From Galeopsis tetrahit (taxonomy: Eukaryota > Streptophyta > Magnoliopsida > Lamiales > Lamiaceae), in assembly GCA_963675135.1 (NCBI GenBank), contig OY776122.1, forward strand, positions 13,872,881-13,936,880: a stretch of 64,000 nucleotides of DNA, in the 5' to 3' direction. This document shows, one piece after another, positions 10,611 through 21,095 of this stretch. Each line of letters begins with the position of its first letter. The first letter of the stretch is position 1. The position numbers were made by a program, and so were the translations under genes. The notes beneath the pieces were generated by a model. That model was not told where the DNA came from and searched no databases. It worked only from the letters and a program-made list of their open reading frames with translations.

Positions 10611-11453
10611 TGTTGGGAATAAAATGAGAAGTTTTGATTAAGATACCAAAACCCCTTTAAGACATGCCATTTAGATAAGTCAAATTTAAATGAACATGTT
10701 TCAGGAATGTTGGAACATGTAGTCTAAGGCTAGTTGAGAAGTTGGATTGTTAGGCAGCTCTTAGTATATTAGATGCACAAGTTGAGGGGGAATACATGCC
10801 TAGAAGATTACATGAATCAAGTCCCCTCAAGGCTCAGAATCAATTTGACCTTAAAACTGCTGAAGTACCCAATGGACAACTGTGTTGATCAAGCCAGCTC
10901 AGTGATGTTGCAACCTATCTGAAGATCAGTTGAATAGAATGCATCATCAAGACCAAGTCTACTGAAGCATATGTCAAAGCTCAGGAGGGTTGAACAACAG
11001 AAATGTCTCAGCACACTTGAACCAGATCAGTTTCAAGACAAGCTGAACTGTGCTGATAAGGTCAAAGCTACTGATCTAAAGCCATGAATGCTCAAAGACC
11101 ATCAAGAGATAAGCATGGAAAGAGAAAGAGCTAAGTCATCTAAAGAGCAAAGCCAACATTGCTGATAAGCAAAGTCTGCTGATAATGATAAGCAAACCTG
11201 TCCAAGTGATAAGGAAAGTTGTCCTTATCATAGGACCAATCATCAGAAGTGATGTCCATGTTTGATCAAGTGAATCTTGAAGTCAGACATTGGGAAGAGT
11301 GCTTCAAAGTCAAGACAAAGTGCTCACAGTCGTTTACTTTCCAAATTAAGGACATGTCACTATCAAGAAACTGTCCTCCAGTTGCAGAGTTCAAGGAAGA
11401 CAAATATAGGCAATTTGAGGCTGTCTTTTCAACGGGCAAAACCTCAAATTGTT

Positions 11454-11463
11454 CTATAAATAC
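11454..11463 (+). promoter_or_regulatory. TATA box of SIRE-A LTR
   Basis: CTATAAATAC located about 840 bp into the LTR, between U3 and R. Confidence 0.6.
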
Positions 11464-12305
11464 ATAAGTGTGGAGACCGTTGAAAACATCCAACTATCCT
11501 GCAATCTAGAGGAAACTACAAGCTCAAGGCTTTCAAGCTTTCATAGAACATCTAAGTTTCCAGAACACTTCTTCTAAGCTATTCTTCATAGTATATCCAT
11601 ACAAAGCTTAGAGAGATATCTTATCCTGTTACACTGAGCTCATTGTAAAGGATATCTCAACCTAGTTGGAACCAACATCAACCCTTATACCTTTTCAAAA
11701 GAGAGATAGAAGGTTGTTGTAGTAGAAGTGGTAGGAATTGACTGTTGAGAGAAGAACAGTTCAATTATGAGTTGAGAGAGATTACTAGGACTTTGATATC
11801 CTAGGGATCAAGGCACCAAGGAGTGGTGTGGTTGATCAAGTGCACCTTGGCACTCTAAAACAAGTAATTCCAAGAGTGAAGGGATTATCCTTTTAAATCA
11901 GGGAAAGTGGATGTAGGAGCTTGAGTCTCTGAACCACTATAACTTTTGTGTTGATTTATCTTCAAAGTACTTTCATTCAAATAACACAATCATACACAGC
12001 ACACAAACTTACCTTTCAAAGACATATACTTAAGACTGTGCAAAACTGTTTTGGACAAGTTCCCTGAAAAACCAGTTTAAGTGTTAAGAAGATTTCAGTA
12101 ATTAAAAGGAGTTTAAACTAAAGGGTCAACCAATATTTCGCACACATAACTCATTTAGATAGTTACTCAACTGAGTGCTCAATAGTACTTAGTAGTTTGA
12201 TTATCTCTTAAGAGTTATACATATCAGAAGAAGAGTTGTCCAAGACAACCTTGCTGAAGCCAGTTTTACTCTAGTCTTGAAAAATATTTGCATACAAGTG
12301 TATTT

Positions 12306-12320
12306 CCCCCCCCCCCCCCC
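12306..12320 (+). repeat. Poly(C)15 tract in SIRE-A LTR
   Basis: Fifteen consecutive C, flanked by ATACACTTGT on the right and by GTGTAT on the left, 35 bp before the LTR terminus. Exact length may be unreliable in assembly. Confidence 0.9.
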
Positions 12321-12354
12321 ATACACTTGTTATATACTCCTTTCAGGACCAACA

Positions 12355-12765
12355 TATAGTAAAAAAAAATTGGGGGTGAACTCATAAAATGAGCGGGTAC
12401 AGATAACTATGGTCAAAAAATAGTTGGGGTGAACTCATAAAATGAGCGGGTGTAGATAATTGTTGTAAAAAAAGAAATGATTTGGGGTGAACTCATAAAA
12501 TGAGTGGGTGCAGATAATTGTGGTAAAAAAATAATTTAGGGGTGAACTCATAAAATTAGCGAGTGTAGATAATTGTTGTAAAAAATGATTTGGGGGTGAA
12601 CTCATAAAATGAGTGGGTACAGAGATAACTGTAGTAAAAATATAATTTTGGGTGAACTCATTAAATTAACGGGTGCAAATAAAATATAAATAAATAATTA
12701 AATTTAAAATTAGGGTACATGCGAGTGTACCCAAGTATCACGCGTAAAATAGGGTGAACCTCCCT
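12355..12765 (+). mobile_element. Tail of a foldback-type element (tandem-repeat TIR)
   Basis: About six imperfect 55-62 bp units of the form GGGGTGAACTCATAAAATG-AGYGGGTRCAGATAA, each containing CTCATAAAATGAG (five-base arms around AAA). The outer end reads GTACATGCGAGTGTACCCAAG. The same unit array and outer end form both terminal repeats of the element at 21740-24425. Only one arm is present here; it begins where SIRE-A stops, so SIRE-A probably inserted into it. Confidence 0.72.
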
Positions 12766-12805
12766 GTCACACCATAGAAAAGCCCTATAAAGATTTGTTG
12801 AGAAT

Positions 12806-13340
12806 TTTAGAGAAAGTTATACTAATTATTAATAAAAAAAAATATATCAAATCTCCATCTTTCTTTTAATGGTGTGATTTGTATAAATATGAGGAGTATT
12901 CGTTCAAAAGTTGTAACATTTCATAAAGGTATTAAACATTCAATTTCTAAAAAAAATGACAAATTGGTTGAAAAAGAATTTGAGATTAAATTTAAATTTT
13001 AAAATGGTAGTATTGGAAAAGTTAAATAATTTGAAATGGGTGAATTCGAAGAAAGAGAGATTAAAATAGGTGAACAAGTTTTTAGAGAAAGTTATACTAA
13101 TTATTAATAAAAAAAAATATATCAAATCTCCACCTTTCTTTTAATGGTGTGATTTGTATAAATATGAGGAATATTTGTTCAAAAGTTGTAACATTTCATA
13201 AAGGTATTAAACATTCAATTTCTAAAAAAAATTGATTGAAAAAGAATTTGAGATTAAATTTAAATTTTAAAATGGCAGTATTGGAAAAGTTAAATAATTT
13301 GAAATGGGTGAATTTGAAGAAAGAGAGATTAAAATAGGGT
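12806..13340. repeat. Tandem duplication, 275-bp period
   Basis: The block starting TTTAGAGAAAGTTATACTAA at 12806 recurs at 13081 with only a few substitutions and a short deletion (an ATGACAAATTG-type segment shortened in copy 2). AT-rich and non-coding. Confidence 0.9.
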
Positions 13341-14183
13341 GATGAAATTGTATGAAATGTTTGAGGTGTTTGTAGTTTTCTAGGGACGGAGAATGAGTCA
13401 AATAAATATACGTTTAAAAAATAAAATTAAATGGTTAATATTATTTTATGAGGAGTTTGTAGTTTTCAGAGACGCTGATAATTTAGTTTTTGTAGTTTTC
13501 GAGGAAGAATGCACTGATTATGAGAATTTTGTTTTTATAGTTTTCTAGTGAGAATGAGCTATTATTATAAATCGGCCCTTTCTACCTAGGTTGTCGAAGT
13601 TGCAAAATTATTATAAATCGGCTCTTTCTATCTCCGCAAAATATCAAAGAAACGATGGAGAGTATATAAGAGACTTGAAGATTTGAGTTCTGAGTGTGAA
13701 GAAACTTGGTAAATATAATCTATTCGACCATCGGTTGAATTTGTTTGATTTTTCATTTATGGTGTGTATTTTCATTTTGAAATCTCTCAAATTTGTTGTT
13801 TATTCACTGTGAAAATGCAATTCAAAATTCGGTTATTGAAGGATGTTTGAAGTAAGAGTATATATACCGCAGTGTTTTCTGGAACTTAAAAACCAGATGT
13901 AATTGGTAATGTTAGGGTTTTTGCAAATTTGTCTTAATTACGTGTAAGAGGAAGACAGAAAAGAATTTTGCTGAAGATTAAACGTTTTTATCTCAATTTG
14001 AGTGATATGCTTTTAAATTTTAAATCTTTTGATTGATTTTTCATGAGGAATTATACTACCTATTGGTGAGAAAAAGATGGTAACATTTTTGGATACATTG
14101 ATAATAGGTATCGGCACTCTTGGTGAAAAAACAAAGTGAATTCTTTGTACACACTTTCTTAGCCTTCTTTGAAGAACAAAGGC
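13341..14183. other. Non-coding spacer left of the inverted gene fragment
   Basis: AT-rich. Includes short internal duplications such as ATTATTATAAATCGGC at about 13561 and 13608, and a TATATAAGAG near 13666. A stretch with TTGATTTTTCAT and ATACATTGATAATAGG (about 14032-14110) reappears diverged near 15028-15070, so the block around the dioxygenase fragment seems partly duplicated. No complete gene. Confidence 0.5.
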
Positions 14184-14446
14184 GTCCAAAGGTTGTCCTC
14201 CGAAGTATACCATTGACACTCTCTCTTTGGAATCATTGGCCATTACCCTATGCTTGATGCTCTTGAACTTGCCATTACTCATCACCTAGCACAATTAAGT
14301 ATGACGATTTAACACTTTAAAAGAGACATTATACTTAACTGCAGAAGATGAGTGACGGAAAGTTCAAGAGCATCAAGCATAGAGTAATAGCCAACGGTTT
14401 CGAAAAGAGAGTGACAATGGTATACTTGGGAGGACCGCCTTTGGAC
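14184..14446. pseudogene. Inverted duplication of a 2-oxoglutarate/Fe(II) dioxygenase gene fragment
   Basis: Two 100-bp arms, 14283-14184 on minus and 14347-14446 on plus, separated by 63 bp. The minus arm encodes MSNGKFKSIKHRVMANDSKE and then RVSMVYFGGQPLD. The plus arm encodes MSDGKFKSIKHRVIANG then RVTMVYLGGPPLD. This is the C-terminal strand of the 2-ODD fold (the NGxxKSxxHRV motif with the iron-ligand His and the 2-oxoglutarate-binding Arg), as in GA2-oxidase or AOP-like enzymes. The arms differ at about 14 of 100 positions. Neither arm is a gene; the enzyme N-terminus and HxD are absent. A transcript through it would fold into a long hairpin. Confidence 0.75.
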
Positions 14447-14512
14447 AAAAAGATCACCTTTATTTTTTAAATAAGGCAAAGAAAGTATGTACAAGGAATT
14501 TACTCAGATCTG

Positions 14513-14612
14513 GACAGCAAACTGTGGTGGATATGCAAGCAAGGATTAAGAGGCAGACTTATGTGAGCTCTGGGCAAACTGTGGTGGATATGCGAGCAAG
14601 GATTAAGAGGGA
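14513..14612 (+). repeat. 57-bp tandem duplication
   Basis: GCAAACTGTGGTGGATATGC followed by AAGCAAGGATTAAGAGG occurs at 14518 and again 57 bp later with one substitution in the core. Non-coding in context. Confidence 0.85.
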
Positions 14613-15437
14613 CGGGTTGAAATGAGCGAGCGTTTGGCCTGAATGATAAAACACTTAAATAATCTCGAAATTCATCTTCTGTATCTGATATTGGAAGAAG
14701 ATTAGATGAATGATACCCATGTATTACTTCAAATTAATTACCTTTAAACTCTCATTTTTGCATTGAAATGATATTTGGGCTTGTGTTGTTTAGATTCCAA
14801 ATGATAAGATAATTCAATTTCGTTATTTATTCTTTGTGAAAATGATAATGGAATATTAAGCAATGCAAGTTTTACTGGGTACTTTAAACAAGGATCTCTA
14901 TAGTGCAATGTTTTCTGGAATTGAGAATATATTGGAAAATTTATTAATTAGTGAAAAAATGCATTGTCAAAAATGGAACTATTGCTCTGCTATTATTTCG
15001 TATGATCATATGCTCTGGTTTTCTTTATTGATTTTCATTTTTGAATTGAATACATTGATCATAGGCATTGTCTATTGGATAGATAATGGAATGGATGGAG
15101 TTTCAGAAGTTCAACTTTGGGCAAAAGCAAATTGATAACTTTCAAAGGGACGAGAAGTATATAATATCGTTCCAACAAAACATGAACAGTAGCAAACCTC
15201 AATTAAAGCAACCACTTAAATAACTTTGAATGTGATGTACATACCATACCAAGAGCCAATTCACATTCTAACAACAGAAAGATGTATGTTCAGGCAGAAG
15301 CAGATAGATAAATGTTGCCAAAGTAATAAATAATTTCACAATATATATCCATCAAATTGAACAGTGAAACTTCACCGTCTTTTATTCTTACTTGCAGCTG
15401 AAGAACTAGACGTATGCGAAACATTAATCCAACAGAA
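14613..15437. other. Spacer downstream of the CCCH gene
   Basis: No supported gene. The minus strand from 15437 leftward is the probable 3' UTR of the CCCH gene. A serine-rich frame encoding HTSSSSAASKNKRR (about 15419-15367, minus) follows the predicted stop and may belong to a longer C-terminus. Confidence 0.5.
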
Positions 15438-18400
15438 TCAACGCAATGCTGCATCCTGTTTCTGCAAGGATCGTCCTGCAATAATTCACCCTGCACCTCT
15501 TTAAATGAATAAGTTTATTCCACTATCTCGAATCAGCTTCATTGAAATACATATTTTCGCTTATATTTAAGTAGGAGTATAACATTACTTTTCTTGACTT
15601 GAGTTAATGAATCTGTACTTTCTAGACGGTATAATTCCTATACACATGTCTAAACCATCTGTGTTCCTATGAGTTTCTCGTCTATTGGTAATAAAGTCGT
15701 AGCAGCAGAAAAACGAACCTGGCATTTCGGTGTAGGATGAAACTGGATGATCAAATTTGCACGTTCGTCCAAACTTGCAGTGACCTCTCTGCAGGTAAAA
15801 AGAGCAGGCCTGCACCCCCTGTTCATCACCAATAAGGTAAACATGTTTGTTAAAATATTGTGTAGGCTTCAAGACTAGGCAACGATATATGAAAGATTCG
15901 CTGCCCGTACACCCTATTATCTAAAATTAAATGTCCATGATAAGAATATAAATGAATTCCCACAAAAAAACAGTTAGAAACACAACAAACTATTGAAATA
16001 TAATATTAACATTTTGTTACCCCCTCTTCGATCAACGAAATTAAATAACAAAAAATGCAGATGCACAATTAGCAAGCAAGATTTTTTAACAAGTTAGCAA
16101 ACCACCATCCATTCGAGTGTGGCTAAAGTATACAGATATCGAGATAAATAACTATCAAAGAAAACAATATTGAGTTCATATCAAACCAGGATGGACATAA
16201 GGAGGACCAAGCATAAAAGAAGAGAAAATTAGGTAGAGATAAAATGAGGATGGAAGAATACCGGGCGTAGAGGCAGCCCAAACGGGCTAAGAGCACAATT
16301 AGACTTTGATACAACCCAATCTGGTGGATGATTATACCTACATGACGACCCATATTTACAGTCTCCCGTTCTCATATAGTACTTGCAATCAAGCTGGCCA
16401 GGTCGTTCAGGAAACTTCTGATCTCTTGTTATACTACCTGAAGGGGCAGCAGACGAGGGTAGCTGGGAATAAGCTCCTGTAAAGGCTGGTACAGACGAAC
16501 CTAGCTGTGATGATGGTCCGTACACAGAAGTTGGTCCAACTGAGGGTTGAGCACCAGGAGACGGGGCAGGGCTAATCTGTCCCTGCACCATGGGAACCAA
16601 CCAATAGCACAAATTTAAGAAATAAGCTTTAGAAGCAATTAGATTTCTAGTTAATCAGATTCACATGAACTCTCTTCTTCAAAGTCATATTGTGTAGTAT
16701 ATGAAATAATAATGTTTAGCATATGAAGTAATACTATTTTGAAAATGCTTAATTTTATGTGTTAATTTTCTCAAAATCACTAAACTGTGATACTTGGATG
16801 CTAAACAGTATTACCGAGTTCACTATAAAACTTATGTGAACCAAGTTAATAGAAGTTTTTATCTAGACGTGAGTAGATCTCTTGTAAAACTGGTTTACCT
16901 GAAAACTCCTCTTCAAAGCAATATTGTTTCGTATGCAAAGTGATAATACTTCGGATGCTAAACAGTATTACCGAGTTCACCATAAAACTTTTGTGAATCA
17001 AGTTCATAGAAGTTTTTGTCTAGAAGGAGTAGATCTCATGTGAACTAGGTTCACCTAAGCTCTCTTCTTAAAAGTAATGTTGTTTAGTAAACAAAAGCAA
17101 TACTCCCTCTCTTTCACCTAATTCTCCACACTTGGCTTATTTGACCATCCACCAAATTTTTTCTTACATTTTTTAGAAATGATCACTTTATCTTTACCCT
17201 CCAAGCATCACTTAATTACTCAAATTGTCATTCAACTTTACTCACAAACAATTATTTTATTCATAATGAACCCCTCGATACCCTTACTTTATCTAATTTA
17301 CCTATTTTTCATTAAAACTTGTGCCCAATTCAATGAGAACAACATTGATGGACATAGGGAGTACTATTTAGCATATAAAGTATTTACGTTTAAAAAATGT
17401 TTAATTTTATGTGTTACTTTTCTCAAAATCATTAAACCATGATACTTGATATACTAAACACAGTATTTACCCAGTTCACCATAAAACTTTTGTGACCAAG
17501 TTCACATAATTTTTTGTCTAGAAGTAAATGATTATGGAGAAAGAAACGGGATGCGAAGGCCTACAGAGTAGGGATTCCAATTTGGAATGGGAACAACTCC
17601 AGGGAGCATCATAGGACCATAAGCACCAGCAACATATGAACCAGGCAGCATAGGAGGCCTTGGAACTCTGTATCCGGTTGATGAGCTGTCATAATGCTCG
17701 GGTGAAGGAGAAGAAAGAGACTGCACTGTAAGATAAAATGGACGTGCAGATGCTGACACAGATGTACCATCTGGTTGAGGATGATCAAATTTACAAGTTA
17801 TACCGAATTTGCATTGCCCCGTTTTCAAATAATAGGAGCACTCTTTCTCACCCTGATGCAAAGGAAGCTATCAGACATGAACTTGCAAGTAAACTTTAAA
17901 AACATTAAAACAAAACAGAATATCAAAACACGATTACCGGTCTTAATGGATATCCATAACTATTTAGAGGTGCATTCGTCAATGAACCACCAGCATTTTT
18001 CGGGTGGTTGAACTTGCACAACGCACCGAATTTACACATGCCTGTTCTTAAATAGTACTGCACATACATTTAAGTTGTTTAGATAAGCAATGTTAGTTAG
18101 TTAGTTAAGCAATTCGAAATCATTCCAAAGCAGGGGAAAAAGTATGCAAAACAAAATCCGGAGTACCTACCTGACATAGAGGCTCCCCTACTCGCTCAGG
18201 ATACTCTCCCCCTCCCAACTGCACGACAATGCCAGCCAATATGGTGACTAATAAACGAATACAGCCGTAATACAATTAAGAAAGATTAAGGGCGTGTTTG
18301 GCTCAAAATTCTTCAATTGGTAATAAAAGATGGTCAAAAGGGATAATGAGATTTAAATAAGTTAAATCATTACCCCATATTAACTATCTTGTTACTATAA

Positions 18401-18855
18401 TCATTTCTCCCCAACCATAACATTAGAGCAAAACACTAACAATGTTACATTAAAGATTTAGTTACACACAAATCCAAAATGACAATACCAACATCAAGAA
18501 TGCTCCAAATGTAGATAGATTGCAAAATCTAGTGTGGGATCATACCATAAAACAAAGGGAAATCCAAAAATGTAAGAAAGAATACCGAGGAATTGCGATC
18601 GGGAGGGTGGTTGTAGCGGCACTTGGGTCCGTATCCACAGGACCCGGTTCGCATAAAGTAGGCACAGTCGGGTAAACCCGGCCTTTCCGGGTAAATTTCT
18701 CTGTCCCACAAATTTAGCCGCCGCATAGATTCTACAACACCAACATTATCAACAGATTTTCAAAACCCAATTAAAAAAAAAAAATCTGCTAAAATTGTAC
18801 CTTCTAAACCCGATTCTTGAGGCCATTCCACCTGATGATCCCCGTGCGACGCCAT
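15438..18855 (-). CDS. CCCH zinc-finger protein, ZFN-like, five fingers
   Basis: Predicted nucleic-acid-binding nuclear protein of the plant ZFN-type CCCH family. Exons on minus: 18855-18801, 18731-18586, 18218-18171, 18057-17938, 17852-17565, 16582-16262, 15818-15719, 15475-15438. All introns are GT...AG and phases agree, giving about 371 residues. Start ATG (MASHGDHQVEWPQESGLE) is the first ATG before the conserved region. Five C-X8-C-X5-C-X3-H fingers: residues about 41-60 (CAYFMRTGSCGYG...), 82-101 split by intron 3, 128-147, 285-304 and 331-350, each preceded by family motifs such as YPERPG or GYPLRPGEKE. A Pro/Ser-rich linker (GQISPAPSPGAQPS) separates fingers 3 and 4, as in the family. 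The last exon is uncertain: the chosen acceptor gives a short tail, and a frame change would add a Ser-rich end. It is the only intact host gene seen. Confidence 0.88.
16640..17540. repeat. Imperfect repeats filling intron 5 of the CCCH gene
   Basis: The segment CTAAACAGTATTACCGAGTT and following bases occurs at 16801 and 16958 (157-bp period), with a diverged third copy near 17453. An adjoining segment (TTAATTTTATGTGTTA) occurs near 16751 and 17401. The intron (17564-16583) has grown by this amplification plus a MITE. Confidence 0.75.
17103..17361. mobile_element. Stowaway-like MITE in intron 5 of the CCCH gene
   Basis: A 259-bp element with CTCCCTCTCTTTCACC at one end and GACATAGGGAG at the other, flanked by TA on both sides (17101-17102 and 17362-17363). 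Size, TIR start CTCCCTC and TA target fit Tc1/mariner-type Stowaway elements. It is non-coding. Confidence 0.72.
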
Positions 18856-19655
18856 TCCAGGGAGGGAGCTGCTACTGCTACACAGGAGCTTTTATTCGGA
18901 GAATTTAATGATCACACAATTTGGGTTTTTTTGTTTTTTCGTTTAGTACGAGAGAGATTTGAGAGTATCTTGTATTTCTACAAGAGTAGTGTGTGTGTTC
19001 GTACGGTCTGATATTTAAGCTCACTCACTCTCTCTATACCTCTCTTGTTTGTCAAAGCGAGTCTTTCTCTATCATTATTGAGTTTTCTCTCTCTAGAGAG
19101 AGTTTGGTCTGTTTGTTTGTGTACCCGCCAAAGCGTGTGAAACTAAAGCGGGTTAACCATTAATGAAAAGTTGGTGCTCGCCTCCTCTCTTTTCTTTTCT
19201 TTTTTCATCATAAATTTCTTGTTTCTTGTAATGATTTTCTTTACATTTTCTACTTTTTCACTCTCTACTACACATTTTGTATTATATTCTTTAATCTACG
19301 TGTAAAATATAAAGGTTTATGGCGGGACCAAGTGAATATATATATTTTTTAAATACAATTTACAATATACTAACAATCATCTATCACAATTTTTTTAATT
19401 ATTAATTGTTTCGAATAATTTCTTTATTTTCACTTTTTTTTTTAAAAATAATACTTTCACTGTCTCATAATTTCTTTGACATGTGAGGTGACACACAATA
19501 AGAAAAATGAATTTAGTGGAAATTTTAAGAGGTAATTTTATAAACTTTTTTTTATGTATAAAGTAAAGAAATGAGTTGACTTTTGTGTATATACAGAGAA
19601 AAAGTAATGTCATTTTGATGATATTGTGAGGGTGGAGTTTATAAAGGTTTTTCAT
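18856..19655 (-). promoter_or_regulatory. 5' UTR and promoter region of the CCCH gene
   Basis: Minus-strand sequence upstream of the ATG is CT/GA-rich (GAGAGAG near 19090-19105) with a TTAAATATC motif around 19017-19009 that could act as TATA. No other gene is present up to the hAT element. Confidence 0.45.
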
Positions 19656-20603
19656 AGGGCTGTCAAAATGGGCCCAGCCCGATGGCCCGGCCCGGCCCAC
19701 CCGGCCTATGGGCTGGGCTGGGCTGAAATTTAAGTGGCCCAAAAACAACCGGGCCGAAATGGCCCGGCCCACTTGCACAACCGGGCCAGTCGGGCCCAGG
19801 CCGGGCTAAGCCCGAATTTTCGGGCTGGCCCGGTTCTGTCAATTTTTTTTTTTTTTTTTTTTTTTAAATATAGTCTTAATTTGCAAATCTTAAAAATAGC
19901 AGAAAGTCCAATAGTCACGCGTAAAGGAATAGGATTGTGAATGGGCTTTGAATGGGCCCAAATTTAAAAACAATAAAGAAAACCAAACACGGCTACACAC
20001 ACTTTCACACTATCGCCTCCAATCCTCCATAGGAAAAAGAGAAGAAAACAATACACTCCATTTTTTAAAAAAGCTGCACTGTGCGTCCGTCGCCTACCTC
20101 CATCCTCTCGTCCACCGCCCGCCCCCTTTGGCCACGCTGGCACGCCCTTAGCCACATCTCCTCACCCCACAGCCACCTCCGGTCCTCCACCCTTTACAGT
20201 AAAAAAAATGGATGCAGCACTAATGTTGGGAATTGTGAATTTGTGAGGCCTGAAGAATAGAATAGTAGTTTTATTTAGGTCTTATCATTTAAAATTGTTC
20301 TGAAGAGTATTATTTTAGTTGGATTTCGTTGATCCATTGTACAAATTGGACAAATTATTATGTATTAATTGTGTACTAATTTATTTATATTTAATAAATT
20401 AAATGTTGGATTTTTTTTAATTAAAAATTAGGACGGGCCATTTTGGCCCGATGGCCCGGCAGCCCGACCAGGGCCAGGCTGGGCCTCATATTTCTAGGCC
20501 CGGTAGCAACCGGGCCAGGCTGGCCCGGCCCGAAAAAAATGTTGAGCCCGGTGGGCCGGTACCGGGCTGGCCCGGCCCGGCCCATTTGACAGCACTTTTT
20601 CAT
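19648..20603. repeat. 8-bp target-site duplication TTTTTCAT
   Basis: TTTTTCAT at 19648-19655 and again at 20596-20603, exactly flanking the hAT element. Eight bases is the hAT hallmark. Confidence 0.92.
19656..20595. mobile_element. Non-autonomous hAT element, 940 bp
   Basis: Ends AGGGCTGTCAAAATGGGC and, read inward from the right, GTGCTGTCAAATGGGC. Both subterminal regions are packed with GGGCCGG/CCGGCCC repeats, visible as strong GC islands in AT-rich surroundings. The interior (about 19850-20410) has no transposase frame; 20080-20200 is C-rich and may be a remnant of an autonomous copy's 5' region. The perfect 8-bp flank duplication supports hAT insertion. Confidence 0.88.
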
Positions 20604-20798
20604 TTTAAGAGTATGAAAGTTATTGTGGAACGTCCCGAAAATAAAAATGTTAAAATAATTATTTACATTAATTTATTTTCACTCTTCAACCATTGTTTAT
20701 TTACTCCGGTACACAAGAGTGCAACTCTTACTCAAATTGACATTCATAGTTCTCATTATACCTCTAAAATGTCTATTTTATACATAAATTAATGAATA

Positions 20799-21095
20799 CT
20801 CCTTCCGTTTTACAATGATTGAAGTTTTATCCATTTTTTTATACATAATTAAATGATATTTTAACATTTTGATTTTATTTTATTTGTTTCAATTATACTC
20901 TCATTTAATTTTTAACTTACTTTTATTAACTAAAATTAGTTGGGTGAAAGATTATTATTTTTATAGTAAAATAAAATTAAGGAATTGATGTGATTAAAGA
21001 TCTTTTTATTAATTAAGAGTACACTTGTTAATTATTGCATTTTTTTTTTCTTAATTTCAATAAATTTGATGAAAACTCCATGTAAATGGATGGAG
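20799..21095. mobile_element. Stowaway-like MITE, 297 bp
   Basis: Starts CTCCTTCCGTTTTACA and ends TGTAAATGGATGGAG, which are inverted with three mismatches in 16, and is flanked by TA on both sides (20797-20798, 21096-21097). AT-rich, non-coding. Confidence 0.75.

Larger units (their letters stand above)
8209..12354 (+). mobile_element. SIRE-A: SIRE/Maximus-like copia element, 3' part
   Basis: Begins inside an extra ORF (ORF3) that in SIRE/Maximus elements lies 3' of pol, followed by a polypurine tract (10597-10610) and a 1744-bp 3' LTR with TGTTGG...CCAACA ends. Pol and the 5' LTR would be left of the window, beyond the Athila insertion. Classification rests on the ORF3-PPT-LTR arrangement, the AAAAAGGGGGAAAT tract shared with SIRE-C, and the matching LTR termini. 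Confidence 0.75.
10611..12354 (+). repeat. 3' LTR of SIRE-A
   Basis: TGTTGGGAAT at 10611 to GGACCAACA at 12354, giving the TGTTGG/CCAACA inverted termini. It contains a TATA box at 11454-11463 and a run of 15 C at 12306-12320 close to its 3' end. The partner LTR is off-window. Confidence 0.82.

Noticed and set aside
14863..15135. Plus-strand 90-codon frame
   Set aside because: Hydrophobic, no motif, in AT-rich DNA resembling a diverged duplicate of 14000-14120; not convincing as a gene.
18290..18440. MITE starting GGGCGTGTTTGG in intron 2 of the CCCH gene
   Set aside because: The left end looks like a Harbinger-type terminus but no matching inverted right end or target duplication was found.
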